NCBI RefSeq assembly: GCF_003013715.1
Contig: NC_072817.1
Location: forward strand, 744,001-808,000
Length of the DNA: 64,000 bases
Direction of reading: 5' to 3'
From: Candidozyma auris
Taxonomy: Eukaryota > Ascomycota > Pichiomycetes > Serinales > Metschnikowiaceae
A program made the position numbers and the translations under genes. Positions 20,262-30,751 of this stretch are shown in pieces. Within the stretch, counting starts at the first letter, position 1, and every line of letters begins with the position of its first letter. The notes under the pieces are model-generated. The model was not told the DNA's origin, ran no database searches, and worked only from the letters and a program-made list of their open reading frames with translations.

Positions 20262-23090
20262 ATGTGGACAGCTGATCCCGGAGCTCTAGAGCAGCTCCGG
20301 ACAATATTCCAAGGCACGCTCTCGGCCAATAAGAATGAGCGAACCCAGGCGGTGGAAGCGTTGAACCAAGCCAAAGAAGAACAAGAGTTCGAGAACTACC
20401 TTGTTGACCTTCTAGTGAGGGACGACTTCGGCGCTGCTGACGTGAGAGCTGCTGCTGGCCTCAACTTGAAAAACCTGATTTTAAGGAATCCACATGTGGC
20501 CAGACCCTATGTGCTAGACACAATCATGAATGGGCTCTTGGCAAAAGAGACCATGGCCAGAAACATCACAGGAACAGTGATTACGTCGCTTTTTTCCATA
20601 TACGGGATCGACAAGTGGCCACATGCTTTATCCCATTTACTTTCATTGGTTGAAGCTGAAGACGCTGCTCAATTGACGAAGGAAGCCGCCATGAATGCGC
20701 TCAGTAAGATCTGTGAAGACAGTGCTTACTCGTTAGATAAAGAGTACAAAGGAGAGAGGCCGTTGAATTACATGGTGCCTAAGTTTATCAAATTGGCGGC
20801 GCTGAGAGAAGTCACAAGCGTCGTGAGAGCCAACGCTGTGGGGTGTGTGAACCAATTCATTCCACTCAAGACACAGCTGTTTTTGGTGCACATTGACGAG
20901 TTCTTGCAAGTACTTTTCAGCTTGGCTTCAGATAGCGACTGCAGAGTCAGAAAGAATGTGTGCACGGCATTTTTGCTGATTATAGAGAATAGGCCCGACA
21001 AGTTGGTGCCTCACATGGACGGCGTGGTGACTTATGGCCTTCATTCCGTGCAAGATGACGACGAGGAGGTGGCCATGGAGGCGTGTGAGTTCTTGTTGGC
21101 TCTAGCTGATTCGCCTGCAAAGGGGCACAAGGAGCTGTTTAGACCTAAGCTTCAGGAGGTTTTGCCGGTGCTTTTGGAGAAGATGGTCTACCTGGAAGAG
21201 GAGATTTTCTTGATTGAAGCGGCGGACGAGAAGGATGATGCTCGCGTCGCTGATAGAGACGAAGACATCAAGCCATCTGCGGCTAAAGCCAAAGAACATG
21301 TGGTTAGTCGGAAGACCGAGAAGAAGAAGAAGAAACAGAAGGAAGATGTCGATGAAGCCGATGACGAAGTGTATGACTCTGACGGATCCCCAATCCCTCG
21401 TGAGCTTACAGAACTATCCGACGACTGGGACTCTGATGACGACTCTGACGATGACGATGAACTTGATACTTGGAACTTGCGTCGCTGTTCTGCTGCCACG
21501 CTCGATGCTTTATCCTTGGAGTATCCTAAAGAGGTGATTCAAATCACGCTTCCCATTCTTCAGGAAAAGATTGTAAGTCAGGAATGGCCCGTTCGTGAGG
21601 CTGCGATTCTTGCATTTGGTGCTATCTCTACAAGCTGCATGGAGCTCGCTAGTGACAAGTTGCCAACACTAGTTCCTTATCTCGTGGAACGTTTGAAAGA
21701 TGCTGAATCGAGAGTAAGACAGATATCGTGCTGGACTGTGTCACGCTATGCCAGTTGGGTTGCGTCGGAGGCTCATGAGGGCGGCACCTACGCAAATTAT
21801 TTTCAGCCAACATTCGAAGCGATCGTGCAATGTGCCCTTGATAACAAAAAGGTTGTGCAAGAAGCTGCGTGTTCTGCTTTATCTGACTTTATTGAGGCTA
21901 CAGATGTGTCGCTCATCAAGTACTACGTGGGTCCATTGATGGAACACTTCGCTAAGTGTCTTCACATATACCAACGTAAAAATATGGTAACATTGTATGA
22001 CTGTATCTCGACGTTGGTGGATAAGATCGGAGTCTCAACGTTTAACACCAAGCCAGAGTACGTCTCGACGCTATTGCCTCCTCTCTTGCATCATTGGGAG
22101 GCATTGAAAGACGATGACTCCGAGCTTTGGCCCTTGCTTGAGTGTATGGCGCTGGTGGCTGCGGCTATGGGTGAAGCATTTGCTCCTTACGCTGTTCCAG
22201 TTTATGAGAGAGCAGTCAAAATTTTAAGCAATGCGGTGAGGATGAACCAGGAGGTACACACTCACCCCGAAATTGAAGCTCCAGAGAAGGACTTTATCGT
22301 CACATCTCTTGATTTAATAGATGGTCTTGTCCAGGGGTTTAAGGGCCATTCTGCGGACTTGATGAAACAGCATGGCGCTAACTTAATGGATATTTTGTTT
22401 ATCTGTCTTGAGGATCCTGACGACGACGTCCGTCAGCTGACATTTGCTCTCTTGGGTGATTTGGCCATTCATGTTTGTGACGAGACAATCTTGCCTTATT
22501 TTGACACTCTCGTTTGGAGAATCGGCGCAGAGATCAACAACTACACATACGTGAGGTATCCTGTGACAAGTAATGCCATCTGGGCATTTGGTGAGATGGC
22601 GCTAAAATTGCCTAAAGAAAAGGTCAAGCCTCAAGTGTGGAATATCTCCACTTTATTGATCAGAATCCTCAACTCGCCGGACAGCCAACATAGCGTTCTT
22701 GAGAACGCAGCTATGTGTCTAGGAAGACTAGGCGTGGCCGGAGCTGACGACATTGCACCAAACTTGCCTGAATTCATTCACGCCTGGTGTGCCCAGATGA
22801 TGTATGCGCCAGACAATGAAGAAAAGGAATCGGCTTTCTTTGGCATGTTTGAGATCATTCTGAAGAACCCAGCTCAGGGATTTGGGCCCTTGAACACACA
22901 GCAGGGTCGCAAAAACTTGGCTGTGTTCCTCGATTGCATGGCCAACTATGAAGTTACCAACGAAAAGCTTCACAATTTGTTCTACGACTTCTTGCTTGGC
23001 TACAAACAGATTGCAGCGCCTCATTGGGAGGAGGTCTTCGCTGCCACCAGCCCACAGACTCAAGACGTGCTTCGGCCAGTCATCTCATAA
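20262..23090 (+). CDS. KAP104: Karyopherin beta-2 (transportin) Kap104
   Basis: Nuclear import receptor for PY-NLS cargoes such as mRNA-binding proteins. The 942-residue product is made of HEAT repeats throughout. It has the transportin N-terminus (NERTQAVEALNQAKEEQEFENYL, then AAAGLNLKNLI) and a long charged and acidic insertion at about residues 320-405, the position of the H8 loop that ejects cargo when Ran-GTP binds. The insertion includes a basic run (KKKKKQK) and DSDDDSDDDDELDTWNLRR. The C-terminal part (VLENAAMCLGRLG, FGPLNTQQGRKNLAVFLDCM) is strongly conserved. Length is close to S. cerevisiae Kap104 (918). Convergent with GPI19, 37 bp apart. CTG codons inside should be read as Ser. 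Confidence 0.88.
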   Translation: MWTADPGALEQLRTIFQGTLSANKNERTQAVEALNQAKEEQEFENYLVDLLVRDDFGAADVRAAAGLNLKNLILRNPHVARPYVLDTIMNGLLAKETMARNITGTVITSLFSIYGIDKWPHALSHLLSLVEAEDAAQLTKEAAMNALSKICEDSAYSLDKEYKGERPLNYMVPKFIKLAALREVTSVVRANAVGCVNQFIPLKTQLFLVHIDEFLQVLFSLASDSDCRVRKNVCTAFLLIIENRPDKLVPHMDGVVTYGLHSVQDDDEEVAMEACEFLLALADSPAKGHKELFRPKLQEVLPVLLEKMVYLEEEIFLIEAADEKDDARVADRDEDIKPSAAKAKEHVVSRKTEKKKKKQKEDVDEADDEVYDSDGSPIPRELTELSDDWDSDDDSDDDDELDTWNLRRCSAATLDALSLEYPKEVIQITLPILQEKIVSQEWPVREAAILAFGAISTSCMELASDKLPTLVPYLVERLKDAESRVRQISCWTVSRYASWVASEAHEGGTYANYFQPTFEAIVQCALDNKKVVQEAACSALSDFIEATDVSLIKYYVGPLMEHFAKCLHIYQRKNMVTLYDCISTLVDKIGVSTFNTKPEYVSTLLPPLLHHWEALKDDDSELWPLLECMALVAAAMGEAFAPYAVPVYERAVKILSNAVRMNQEVHTHPEIEAPEKDFIVTSLDLIDGLVQGFKGHSADLMKQHGANLMDILFICLEDPDDDVRQLTFALLGDLAIHVCDETILPYFDTLVWRIGAEINNYTYVRYPVTSNAIWAFGEMALKLPKEKVKPQVWNISTLLIRILNSPDSQHSVLENAAMCLGRLGVAGADDIAPNLPEFIHAWCAQMMYAPDNEEKESAFFGMFEIILKNPAQGFGPLNTQQGRKNLAVFLDCMANYEVTNEKLHNLFYDFLLGYKQIAAPHWEEVFAATSPQTQDVLRPVIS

Positions 23091-23127
23091 TGCATTAGAC
23101 GGGTATTTAAGTATTTAAATAGGAAAT

Positions 23128-23619
23128 TCACATATATAGAACCTCAGACACTAGCGGCGTCGGTAGATCCCTTACACCGCTGGGTGTCTTGTGAATGTAG
23201 TCTGCTGGGTTGTCTGGGTACACAGCGTGTTCATCAGTAAACAGCCTTGGATCGTCTAGCGGTAGTGTCCTGACCTCAGTATTGTACAAGGCCAAACCGA
23301 TGTATATGAATAGCATAAGCATCAACAGGTAAGCAGGAACCGCCTGGGCCCAGTATTTGCTAGGGTAGTAGTAGACGCCCAAAAGCGCCAAGTACAGCTC
23401 GGGAAGAAGCAACCACGTGGCGTAAACTAGCAAAGCCAACGTAGAAAGCACATAAATGAAAAACCCTTTATATTCAGCGTAAGACGTCACGTTGGTTGAT
23501 ACAGTGACGTCGGATTCACGAGCCAACAGGTCTTCTGGATTACGAAACACCGATGGTGCCGGCAGTGGCGACCGCGACTCCATCGGTGTCCGGGAACGCA
23601 CAAAGTGGAGTTTGTTCAT
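23128..23619 (-). CDS. GPI19: GPI-GlcNAc transferase subunit Gpi19 (PIG-P)
   Basis: Small membrane subunit of the ER complex that adds GlcNAc to phosphatidylinositol, the first step of GPI-anchor synthesis. The 163-residue product has a short N-terminal cytosolic segment and two transmembrane helices: the first begins at EYKGFFIYVLSTLALLVYA, the second is YLLMLMLFIYIGLALYN. The PIG-P signature is the stretch from EYKGFF through LPELYLALLGVYYYPSKYWA. The conserved hydrophilic end DPRLFTDEHAVYP follows. The start at 23619 (MNKLHF) is the best-placed ATG; 23583 is an alternative. S. cerevisiae Gpi19 is 140 residues. Confidence 0.9.
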   Translation of the reverse strand: MNKLHFVRSRTPMESRSPLPAPSVFRNPEDLLARESDVTVSTNVTSYAEYKGFFIYVLSTLALLVYATWLLLPELYLALLGVYYYPSKYWAQAVPAYLLMLMLFIYIGLALYNTEVRTLPLDDPRLFTDEHAVYPDNPADYIHKTPSGVRDLPTPLVSEVLYM

Positions 23620-24020
23620 GATCAAGAGTTGATAGTAAGTCGACGTTGATATCGCGAAGGTGTAGGAAAGCCAGCGAAGAAGAATGGAATGAAGAGGTGG
23701 TGAAGTTTTGTAGAATTTAAAAAAGAGCGATGCTTCAAACAAGATATGAAATCAAAACTCACGCCAGGAAAATAGCGAAATTCCGTTTCAGCAATATCAT
23801 TCTCTCGCCTGGTCTTGTTCTGGCGCTACGGACTGTTTCCGCAGCCAGTACTGATATTCACCGGTTTTGGAAGTTCAGTTCACGGCTTTGATTTCTTTAG
23901 TTGCAGCTGACTTTCATGAAGATCAGATAGCTCAGTTGAATTCTTCGACGAATAATGAAACACTGAACGGATGTGATAAAGGTAGTGGATGTGCGTTTGA
24001 AGTTCTTGTGAGGGTTCACG

Positions 24021-24035
24021 AAATGGCTGCGAAAA
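24021..24035 (-). promoter_or_regulatory. Recurrent motif, AAATGGCTGCGAAAA
   Basis: Full match on the minus strand, between divergent GPI19 and CPA2. Confidence 0.6.
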
Positions 24036-24710
24036 CATCTGGGGCCATAAATTCTCATACAAATTGGCAATTGCAGTTGAGAACAAATTTCAGTGGAATT
24101 TCAAACTTGTAAGATCATTCTTATCTGTGTTTAAGATGCATACTTAGAGATCGTGGTCGCTCGCAATAGTCTAAGAAATGGTACTCTCCACTTCCTCTGG
24201 TTCAGGATGCTTCATGCCAGGCTACTATTGCTGATGAAAGGTCAACATGGATCAAATTGTACTGATTTACATCACCTTTTTGCTACTTGGGTATGTTGGA
24301 CCTTAGCTCACCGAGGTCGCTTATTTGTATGCTTTTTATCACTTCATCATTGCATCTCATAGAGCAACCTTCTCTAGCAACAGGCGTTGGTCATTTTGGC
24401 ATTGTCCAAGATCAGCAAAGAATGTGACGCTTCAACTTACTGCCTTACAACGATTATACTCCGAATGAATATAACTACGCTTTGAACAGGTATGCCATCA
24501 AAGATTGGGCTGACTAAATGGGCTTTCCTTTTTGCAAGGATGCTCCAGCTAGAAAACATATATCGACATTAGACATTCGTGAAAATCTCAAACATCGACA
24601 TCTGAAAACGCCTGAAGTTGTCTATTGAAGCTGTATGACCTACGTTCATCATTAAGTCTATTGATACATTCGATCCTATTCAGAAAAGTATTCTCCCGAG
24701 GGTCCAATTC

Positions 24711-24725
24711 ATGAGGCTGCGAAAT
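24711..24725 (-). promoter_or_regulatory. Recurrent motif variant, ATGAGGCTGCGAAAT
   Basis: Core GGCTGCGAAA is kept, with GA before it. About 320 bp upstream of CPA2. Confidence 0.5.
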
Positions 24726-24954
24726 TGCTCGATTCACCCGAATTACCTTCCCCCACAAAGGAATCAGGGATTTTTCAGCCTTCAATGCACTTAGATACTG
24801 TCACAAAGAAATTGCATTATCATAAGCCCATACACCCTTCAATCAATAAGCATTTGTCGTCCTTCTCCATCCACTGGCCCATTCTTTTCCTGCACGCAGC
24901 GGTGACGTTATATGGGCCGGGTAACTATTACTGATTGTGAATCGCGGCTAGCGC

Positions 24955-24961
24955 TGAGTCA
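24955..24961. promoter_or_regulatory. Gcn4 site TGAGTCA upstream of CPA2
   Basis: Perfect AP-1/Gcn4 heptamer 82 bp before the CPA2 start codon. General amino-acid control of CPA2 is known in yeasts and this site fits it. Confidence 0.6.
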
Positions 24962-25042
24962 TTTCCCTTTTCGGCGAACTGATAATTTTTTTTTTCCACC
25001 TTCTAAAACTTCCACCTAACTTCTACTTCCCTTCTTCATAAC

Positions 25043-28000
25043 ATGTTCCGTGGTGTTTCAATCTACCATGCCTTGAAGCACTGGAAGGTTCCATCCAGGA
25101 TATGGCCCAGCCGGCCGTTTACATCCTCGGGTAAACTATTCAACGATTCGCAGCCCATTTATCATGGGGGAGAGTTTCTCAAGAGTTTACCCCAGTTCCA
25201 GCCGCAATTGGTGGATGTCTCAAAAGTCTTGGTGATTGGCTCTGGCGGTTTGTCTATCGGCCAGGCTGGTGAGTTTGACTACTCGGGATCTCAGGCCATC
25301 AAGGCTCTCAAGGAGGCCAATAAGAAATCGATCTTGATCAACCCTAACATCGCTACAAATCAGACCTCCCACGCTTTGGCTGACGAAATCTACTACTTAC
25401 CTGTCACACCAGAGTATATCACGTATATCATTGAGCGGGAGAAGCCAGATGGCATTTTGTTGACGTTTGGCGGCCAGACGGGTCTTAATGTTGGTGTGCA
25501 ATTGGACAAGATGGGTGTGTTTGACAGGTACGGCGTGAAAGTATTGGGTACGCCTATCAAGACGCTTGAGACTTCAGAGGACCGTGATCTTTTTGCTCAG
25601 GCATTGAAGGAAATCGACATTCCTATCGCTGAGTCCATTGCCGTAGAATCGGTCGATGATGCTTTGGACGCTGCTAAAAACATTGGCTACCCTATTATCG
25701 TTCGTTCTGCTTACTCCTTGGGAGGTTTGGGCTCTGGTTTTGCTGCTAACGAGCAAGAGCTTCGTGACCTTTCTTCCAGATCGCTCTCTTTGGCTCCCCA
25801 GATTCTTGTGGAGAAGTCCTTGAAAGGCTGGAAGGAAGTCGAATACGAGGTGGTCAGAGACAAGGACGGAAACTGCATCACCGTGTGTAACATGGAGAAC
25901 TTCGATCCCTTGGGAATCCACACCGGCGACTCCATTGTGGTAGCTCCTTCGCAGACTCTCTCTGATACTGAATACCACATGTTGAGATCGGCTGCTATCA
26001 AAATCATCCGTCATTTGGGAGTTGTTGGTGAGTGTAACGTTCAGTACGCTTTGCAGCCAGATGGCTTGGACTACAGAGTGATCGAGGTCAATGCCCGTTT
26101 GTCCCGTTCCTCTGCTTTGGCCTCCAAGGCTACTGGCTACCCTTTGGCCTACACTGCCGCCAAGATCGCCTTGGGCCACACATTGCCCACGTTGCCTAAC
26201 CCTGTTACCAAGACCACCACTGCCAACTTCGAGCCTTCTTTGGATTACATCGTCACCAAGATTCCCCGTTGGGACTTGTCCAAATTCCAACATGTCAAGA
26301 GAGATATTGGTTCAGCCATGAAGTCTGTGGGAGAGGTGATGGCCATTGGCCGTACTTTTGAGGAATCGTTCCAAAAAGCCATCAGGCAGATTGACCCATC
26401 GTACGTCGGCTTGCAAGGTGACCACTTTGACAACCTAGACGAGGCCTTGGCCAACCCTACCGACAGAAGATGGCTTGCTGTGGGACAAGCTTTACTCCAT
26501 GAGGACTACACAGTTGACCGTGTTCACGAGCTCACAAAAATAGACAAGTGGTTCTTGTACAAGATCATGAACATTGTGAGAATGTACCGTGAATTGGAGT
26601 CGGTTGGAGACTTGGGCCATGTCAACCACGACTTGATGCAAAGAGCGAAGAAATTGGGTTTCTCTGATAAGCAAATTTCCGTGTGTGTGAATGCCACCGA
26701 GCTCGAAGTCAGAGCCGTGAGAAAGCTGTTTGGCATCACTCCTTTCGTGAAAAAGATTGACACCTTGGCTGCTGAGTTCCCTGCAAACACGAACTACTTG
26801 TATACCACGTACAATGCTACCTCTAACGACATCGACTTCAAGGACAACGGGACGTTGGTGTTGGGATCTGGTGTCTACAGAATCGGTTCGTCGGTGGAAT
26901 TTGACTGGTGTGCCGTCGCTACGGCCAGAGCCTTGAGAGAGCTGGGTCACAAGACTGTGATGATCAACTATAATCCTGAAACTGTGTCGACTGACTTTGA
27001 CGAAGTTGACAGACTCTACTTTGAGGAACTTTCCTTGGAGCGTGTATTGGACATTTACGAGTTGGAGACTGCTCAAGGTGTGGTTGTCAGTGTGGGTGGC
27101 CAGTTACCTCAGAACATTGCTTTGACCTTGCAAAACCAGGGCTGCAACGTCTTGGGCACAAACCCTGAAGACATTGACAAAGCTGAGGACAGACACAAGT
27201 TTTCGCAGATCTTGGACTCCATTGGAGTCGACCAGCCTCAATGGAAGGAGTTGACTTCGATCGAGGAAGCTGAGCGTTTTGCCGACGAGGTCGGCTACCC
27301 AGTGTTGGTGAGACCTTCTTATGTGTTGTCTGGAGCTGCCATGTCTGTGATTAACTCCAAGAGTGAGTTGGACGCTAAGTTGAGCAATGCCTCCAAGGTT
27401 TCCAGAGACCATCCTGTGGTTATTTCGAAGTTCATTCAAGGCGCCCAAGAAATCGACATTGATGGCGTTGCCCACAACGGTAAGGTTTTGGTCCATGCTG
27501 TCTCTGAGCACGTTGAGAACGCTGGTGTCCACTCTGGTGACGCTACTCTCGTGTTGCCTCCACAGAACTTGTCGCCATTGATCTTGCAGCGTCTCAAAAC
27601 CATTGCTGATAAAGTAGCCGAGGCATGGAAGATCACTGGTCCTTTCAACATGCAAGTCATTTACAACACAGAGGATGGTAAGCTCAATGATGAAGACGCC
27701 CAGTTGAAAGTTATCGAATGTAACATTCGTGCCTCCAGATCCTTCCCATTTGTGTCAAAGGTGTTGGGCACGAACTTTATTGAAGTCGCTGCAAAAGCCC
27801 TTCTTAATGAAAATGTTCCTGCTCCTGTTGACTTGATGGCTGCTAAGTACGACAGAGTCGCTACTAAAGTGCCACAATTCTCCTTCACAAGATTGGCTGG
27901 CGCTGATCCATTTTTGGGAGTTGAGATGGCTTCTACTGGTGAGATTGCTTGCTTTGGTCACGACTTGATCGAAGCCTACTGGACGTCCATCCAGTCGACA

Positions 28001-28480
28001 ATGAACTTTCATGTTCCCTTCCCAGGAACCGGTATTTTGTTTGGCGGTGATTTGACCAATGACAAATTGGGCAAGGTTGCCGAAACGGTATCTGGTTTGG
28101 GCTACAACTTCTACTCTGCCTCGCACGAGGTTGCTCAATACTTGGCTCAGTACGTCTCTGAGCCAGTGGAGGTGATTGATTTTCCAAAGACAGACAAGAG
28201 GGCATTGAGAGAAATTTTTGCCGACAAAAAAATCAGTGCTGTGATCAACTTGGCTCGCGCTAGAGCAGAGAGCTTGTTGGACGAGGACTATGTGATGAGA
28301 AGAAACGCCATTGATTTTGCCATTCCCTTGTTCAATGAGCCCAACACCTCGAAGTTGTTTGCCGAGTGCTTGAAGGCGAAGATCGCTGACAAAATCAAGT
28401 TTGACACTGCTCCAGAGACAGTGGAGATTCCAAGCGAAGTGAAGAGATGGAGCGAGTTCCTTGGAGGAAAACCCGTGTAG
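25043..28480 (+). CDS. CPA2: Arginine-specific carbamoyl-phosphate synthase, large subunit
   Basis: Makes carbamoyl phosphate from glutamine-derived ammonia, bicarbonate and 2 ATP for arginine synthesis, in a complex with Cpa1. The 1145-residue product has the two homologous ATP-grasp halves. Visible marks are LVIGSGGLSIGQAGEFDYSG, IATNQTSHALADEIYYLPVT, SLKGWKEVEYEVVRD, and the second-half NYNPETVSTDFDEVDRLYFE and PSYVLSGAAMSV. A short C-terminal MGS-like allosteric domain follows. Homology to cytosolic S. cerevisiae Cpa2 (1118) begins near residue 55. The extra N-terminus (MFRGVSIYHALKHWK to RPFTSSGKLF) lacks acidic residues, is basic and Ser/Arg-rich, and looks like a mitochondrial presequence. 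Convergent with SEC17, 109 bp apart. Confidence 0.96.
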   Translation: MFRGVSIYHALKHWKVPSRIWPSRPFTSSGKLFNDSQPIYHGGEFLKSLPQFQPQLVDVSKVLVIGSGGLSIGQAGEFDYSGSQAIKALKEANKKSILINPNIATNQTSHALADEIYYLPVTPEYITYIIEREKPDGILLTFGGQTGLNVGVQLDKMGVFDRYGVKVLGTPIKTLETSEDRDLFAQALKEIDIPIAESIAVESVDDALDAAKNIGYPIIVRSAYSLGGLGSGFAANEQELRDLSSRSLSLAPQILVEKSLKGWKEVEYEVVRDKDGNCITVCNMENFDPLGIHTGDSIVVAPSQTLSDTEYHMLRSAAIKIIRHLGVVGECNVQYALQPDGLDYRVIEVNARLSRSSALASKATGYPLAYTAAKIALGHTLPTLPNPVTKTTTANFEPSLDYIVTKIPRWDLSKFQHVKRDIGSAMKSVGEVMAIGRTFEESFQKAIRQIDPSYVGLQGDHFDNLDEALANPTDRRWLAVGQALLHEDYTVDRVHELTKIDKWFLYKIMNIVRMYRELESVGDLGHVNHDLMQRAKKLGFSDKQISVCVNATELEVRAVRKLFGITPFVKKIDTLAAEFPANTNYLYTTYNATSNDIDFKDNGTLVLGSGVYRIGSSVEFDWCAVATARALRELGHKTVMINYNPETVSTDFDEVDRLYFEELSLERVLDIYELETAQGVVVSVGGQLPQNIALTLQNQGCNVLGTNPEDIDKAEDRHKFSQILDSIGVDQPQWKELTSIEEAERFADEVGYPVLVRPSYVLSGAAMSVINSKSELDAKLSNASKVSRDHPVVISKFIQGAQEIDIDGVAHNGKVLVHAVSEHVENAGVHSGDATLVLPPQNLSPLILQRLKTIADKVAEAWKITGPFNMQVIYNTEDGKLNDEDAQLKVIECNIRASRSFPFVSKVLGTNFIEVAAKALLNENVPAPVDLMAAKYDRVATKVPQFSFTRLAGADPFLGVEMASTGEIACFGHDLIEAYWTSIQSTMNFHVPFPGTGILFGGDLTNDKLGKVAETVSGLGYNFYSASHEVAQYLAQYVSEPVEVIDFPKTDKRALREIFADKKISAVINLARARAESLLDEDYVMRRNAIDFAIPLFNEPNTSKLFAECLKAKIADKIKFDTAPETVEIPSEVKRWSEFLGGKPV

Positions 28481-28589
28481 ACAAACTACTACTTCAACCT
28501 CAACATGAATTAAAAGCCACATAGAATAAATTGCATTAGAAACCGTGTTTGCTTCTATGTAGAGAGAAACTACCGCGGACACATTCCCT

Positions 28590-29468
28590 CTAGGTCAAGT
28601 CCTCGTCGTCGGGCTCGACAACCGTGTTCTTAATCTTCAACAACATTTGTGTCTTCAATTTGTTTAAGGTCGAGAACTGATCGTAATCGTACACAACCTG
28701 AGAGAAAGCCTCAGCGTCGCCTTTTTCGATCGTTTCAAGAATATCCTGGATCAATTTATACTCTCTGGTGCTCTTGAAGTTGGGATCCTCCTCACAGTAT
28801 GTCTCCAACTTGTTCTGAGCATCCACGGAATCGTCATTACACAAGGAACACAAAATGTTCATCAAAAAATACTCCTTGACTTTCCATTTCAGCAAATCGT
28901 TACCCAAAGCATTTTTTATCAACGTGTCGTAATGCTCTCTGGCTTTCATGTAGTTGCCCAGCAAGGCGTACAACTCAGCACACTTCAAGTACGCCTTACT
29001 CGAAAGTGAGGGAGCACCATCGGTCAGAAAATAGTCGCCAGCCTCCTCATAACTCTTAACAGCATTTTCAACATCGTCAAGAGACTCATATAGCTCGCCC
29101 AAGTCCATCTGAAAGTTTGCAGCCCTTCTGAACTGGCCATTTTGAGTCAAAAAGATATGGATTGCCTGCTTCAAGGCGTCAATGGCGTCCTTTGGCGACA
29201 CCTGCTTGAAACACTTGTAAGCCTCCACAAGGTGGTTGGACACGTCGTTCAAGTTATCAAGTTTTTTTTGAATCTCTGCCGCCTTGACAAACTGCAGCCC
29301 TGCGCTAGCAAAGTCCTTCTTCAATCTGTAGCTGTTTGCCGCCTGGACACGGAAATCGCAGGCTTCTTCCATGCGTAATGTGTTGCCGCCAGAAAAAAAC
29401 GACATGAGCCCCGATTGGGGCTTTTCAAGCTTCTCAGCTTTGGCAATTAGCTCTCTAGGGTCCAGCAT
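28590..29468 (-). CDS. SEC17: Alpha-SNAP, Sec17
   Basis: Adaptor that loads Sec18/NSF onto SNARE bundles for disassembly after membrane fusion. The 292-residue product is the exact family length. It consists of helical TPR-like hairpins. Marks include LISKAEKLEKP-type start LIAKAEKLEKPQSG, a fusion-linked hydrophobic loop (SFFSGG), CDFRVQAANSYRLKKDFASAG, HVEAYKCFK-type LVEAYKCFKQVSPKDAI, and a C-terminal LKTQMLLKIKNTV where Sec17 stimulates Sec18. The stop is followed at once by the CPA2 3' region. Confidence 0.95.
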   Translation of the reverse strand: MLDPRELIAKAEKLEKPQSGLMSFFSGGNTLRMEEACDFRVQAANSYRLKKDFASAGLQFVKAAEIQKKLDNLNDVSNHLVEAYKCFKQVSPKDAIDALKQAIHIFLTQNGQFRRAANFQMDLGELYESLDDVENAVKSYEEAGDYFLTDGAPSLSSKAYLKCAELYALLGNYMKAREHYDTLIKNALGNDLLKWKVKEYFLMNILCSLCNDDSVDAQNKLETYCEEDPNFKSTREYKLIQDILETIEKGDAEAFSQVVYDYDQFSTLNKLKTQMLLKIKNTVVEPDDEDLT

Positions 29469-30429
29469 AAGGTGATAGTATGGGGTACGTAATAGTAATG
29501 ATTATCGAGGAGTGATAGAGACAGGTGCAGGACACAGGACAGGAACACGGAGAATGAAGGTCGTAATAAGGATTGAAGATGGTGATTTTTTAAGCTAGAT
29601 AGGGTGATACTTGAACTAAAGAGTGTTGAAGAAAAAGTTTCGTCACTTAGTGTTCGTTTCTTTAGTGACGGTATTTTCATTCTGCTACATGCTGGCGAAT
29701 GCGAAGGATTTACACGAACCGAAGCCTCGAGGAACAAGAGTACGGATTATATAGTTGTACAATGCACATGATGATAGATTTAAGACGTCATTTATATTAA
29801 ATTGTAACTCAAAGTCTAACGATCTTCATCGATGGTATTAATAAAGGTGTTTGAGCCACCCAACATTGGCTGCAAAATGGCGCAAGGTATAAAAAGATTT
29901 TGCCGTGGGCCACTAAGAGGCAGTTCTTCTGCCTTCAATAGTATACCAAACAGCTTCATTGTCTGCGCTTCCCACCGTCTTGAGAGTGTGATTACGAATG
30001 CCTGGTGCTTGATGAATGAGAATAGTGTGGTATCGACTGCTCGCAATTCATATCTGCACATCACTTTCTTTAAGTGAAATAGTTCCTGGGGCTGGTGACA
30101 TTTGGAAGTTGTCTGCCAGTCAACTTGCTTCACCACTCACATCCTTCTTTCATAGGAAGCTAGATTTGCCGACTCAATGAAAGGAAAAGAAACAAAGTGA
30201 CCGAGTTGGCTAAATTGAGACATCCCTGGGCTAATTTTCAACTGGCTATTTTCATGGCTGAACCGCTCATTGGCCAAAATTTAGAGATGAGCAGGAGTGA
30301 TCAAACAGTCTCACTATAAAATCCTCCTTATCTGCCATATCTTGCATGATGGATGTATCAGAGACTATCATGAGAGCTATAAAGGACAGATTGCTGGATC
30401 CAAACCGATTCAACACTCGATACCGTTCC
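29469..30429. other. 0.96-kb intergenic region upstream of SEC17
   Basis: No supported gene. One copy of the recurrent motif at 29865 and an AT-rich stretch at 29780-29815. Confidence 0.5.
29865..29877 (-). promoter_or_regulatory. Recurrent motif, ATTGGCTGCAAAA
   Basis: GGCTGCAAAA core with ATT before it, about 400 bp upstream of SEC17. Confidence 0.55.
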
Positions 30430-30612
30430 TCACTCCTTGGCTTCTTCAGATGTCTCCTTGTCTGCTTCGTGCTTGTTGTCAGCCATGGCCTCAAGCAAGT
30501 AATCCATCTTGCGGTCGAGATCGTCTAGCATTTTTTCAAGGTTCGATGCTTGTTTCTCTGCCTCGTTGATCAGCTTCAAAGCGTCCAGTAACTCTGCTGC
30601 CTCTTGTGTCAT
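30430..30612 (-). CDS. Small acidic coiled-coil protein, unrecognised
   Basis: A 60-residue frame that is one continuous amphipathic helix by heptad pattern (AAELLDALKLINEAEKQ, then LEKMLDDLDRKMDYLL), ending in a charged Lys/Glu tail. It looks like a real small subunit of a coiled-coil complex, for example of the BLOC-1 or DASH type. I cannot match it to a specific family. An ATG at 30612 is the sensible start, since in-frame sequence upstream is hydrophobic and unlike the rest. It sits between SEC17 and NNF1. Confidence 0.45.
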   Translation of the reverse strand: MTQEAAELLDALKLINEAEKQASNLEKMLDDLDRKMDYLLEAMADNKHEADKETSEEAKE

Positions 30613-30751
30613 AATGAAGTAAGTGGTAGTAATTGGAAAGGTGTCGAGTGTTGTATACATTACACGCATTACAGAGATATGACATAGAAAGGAAAAACAG
30701 ATGAAACAAGATAAATTCTGAAAAAGCAAAATAACACATTTAAATCTGAAT

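Larger units (their letters stand above)
23620..25042. other. 1.4-kb divergent intergenic region GPI19 / CPA2
   Basis: No supported gene. Contents: recurrent motif copies at 23836 (TTTCCGCAGCCAGT, weak), 24021 and 24711, and a Gcn4-type site at 24955-24961. Confidence 0.55.
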
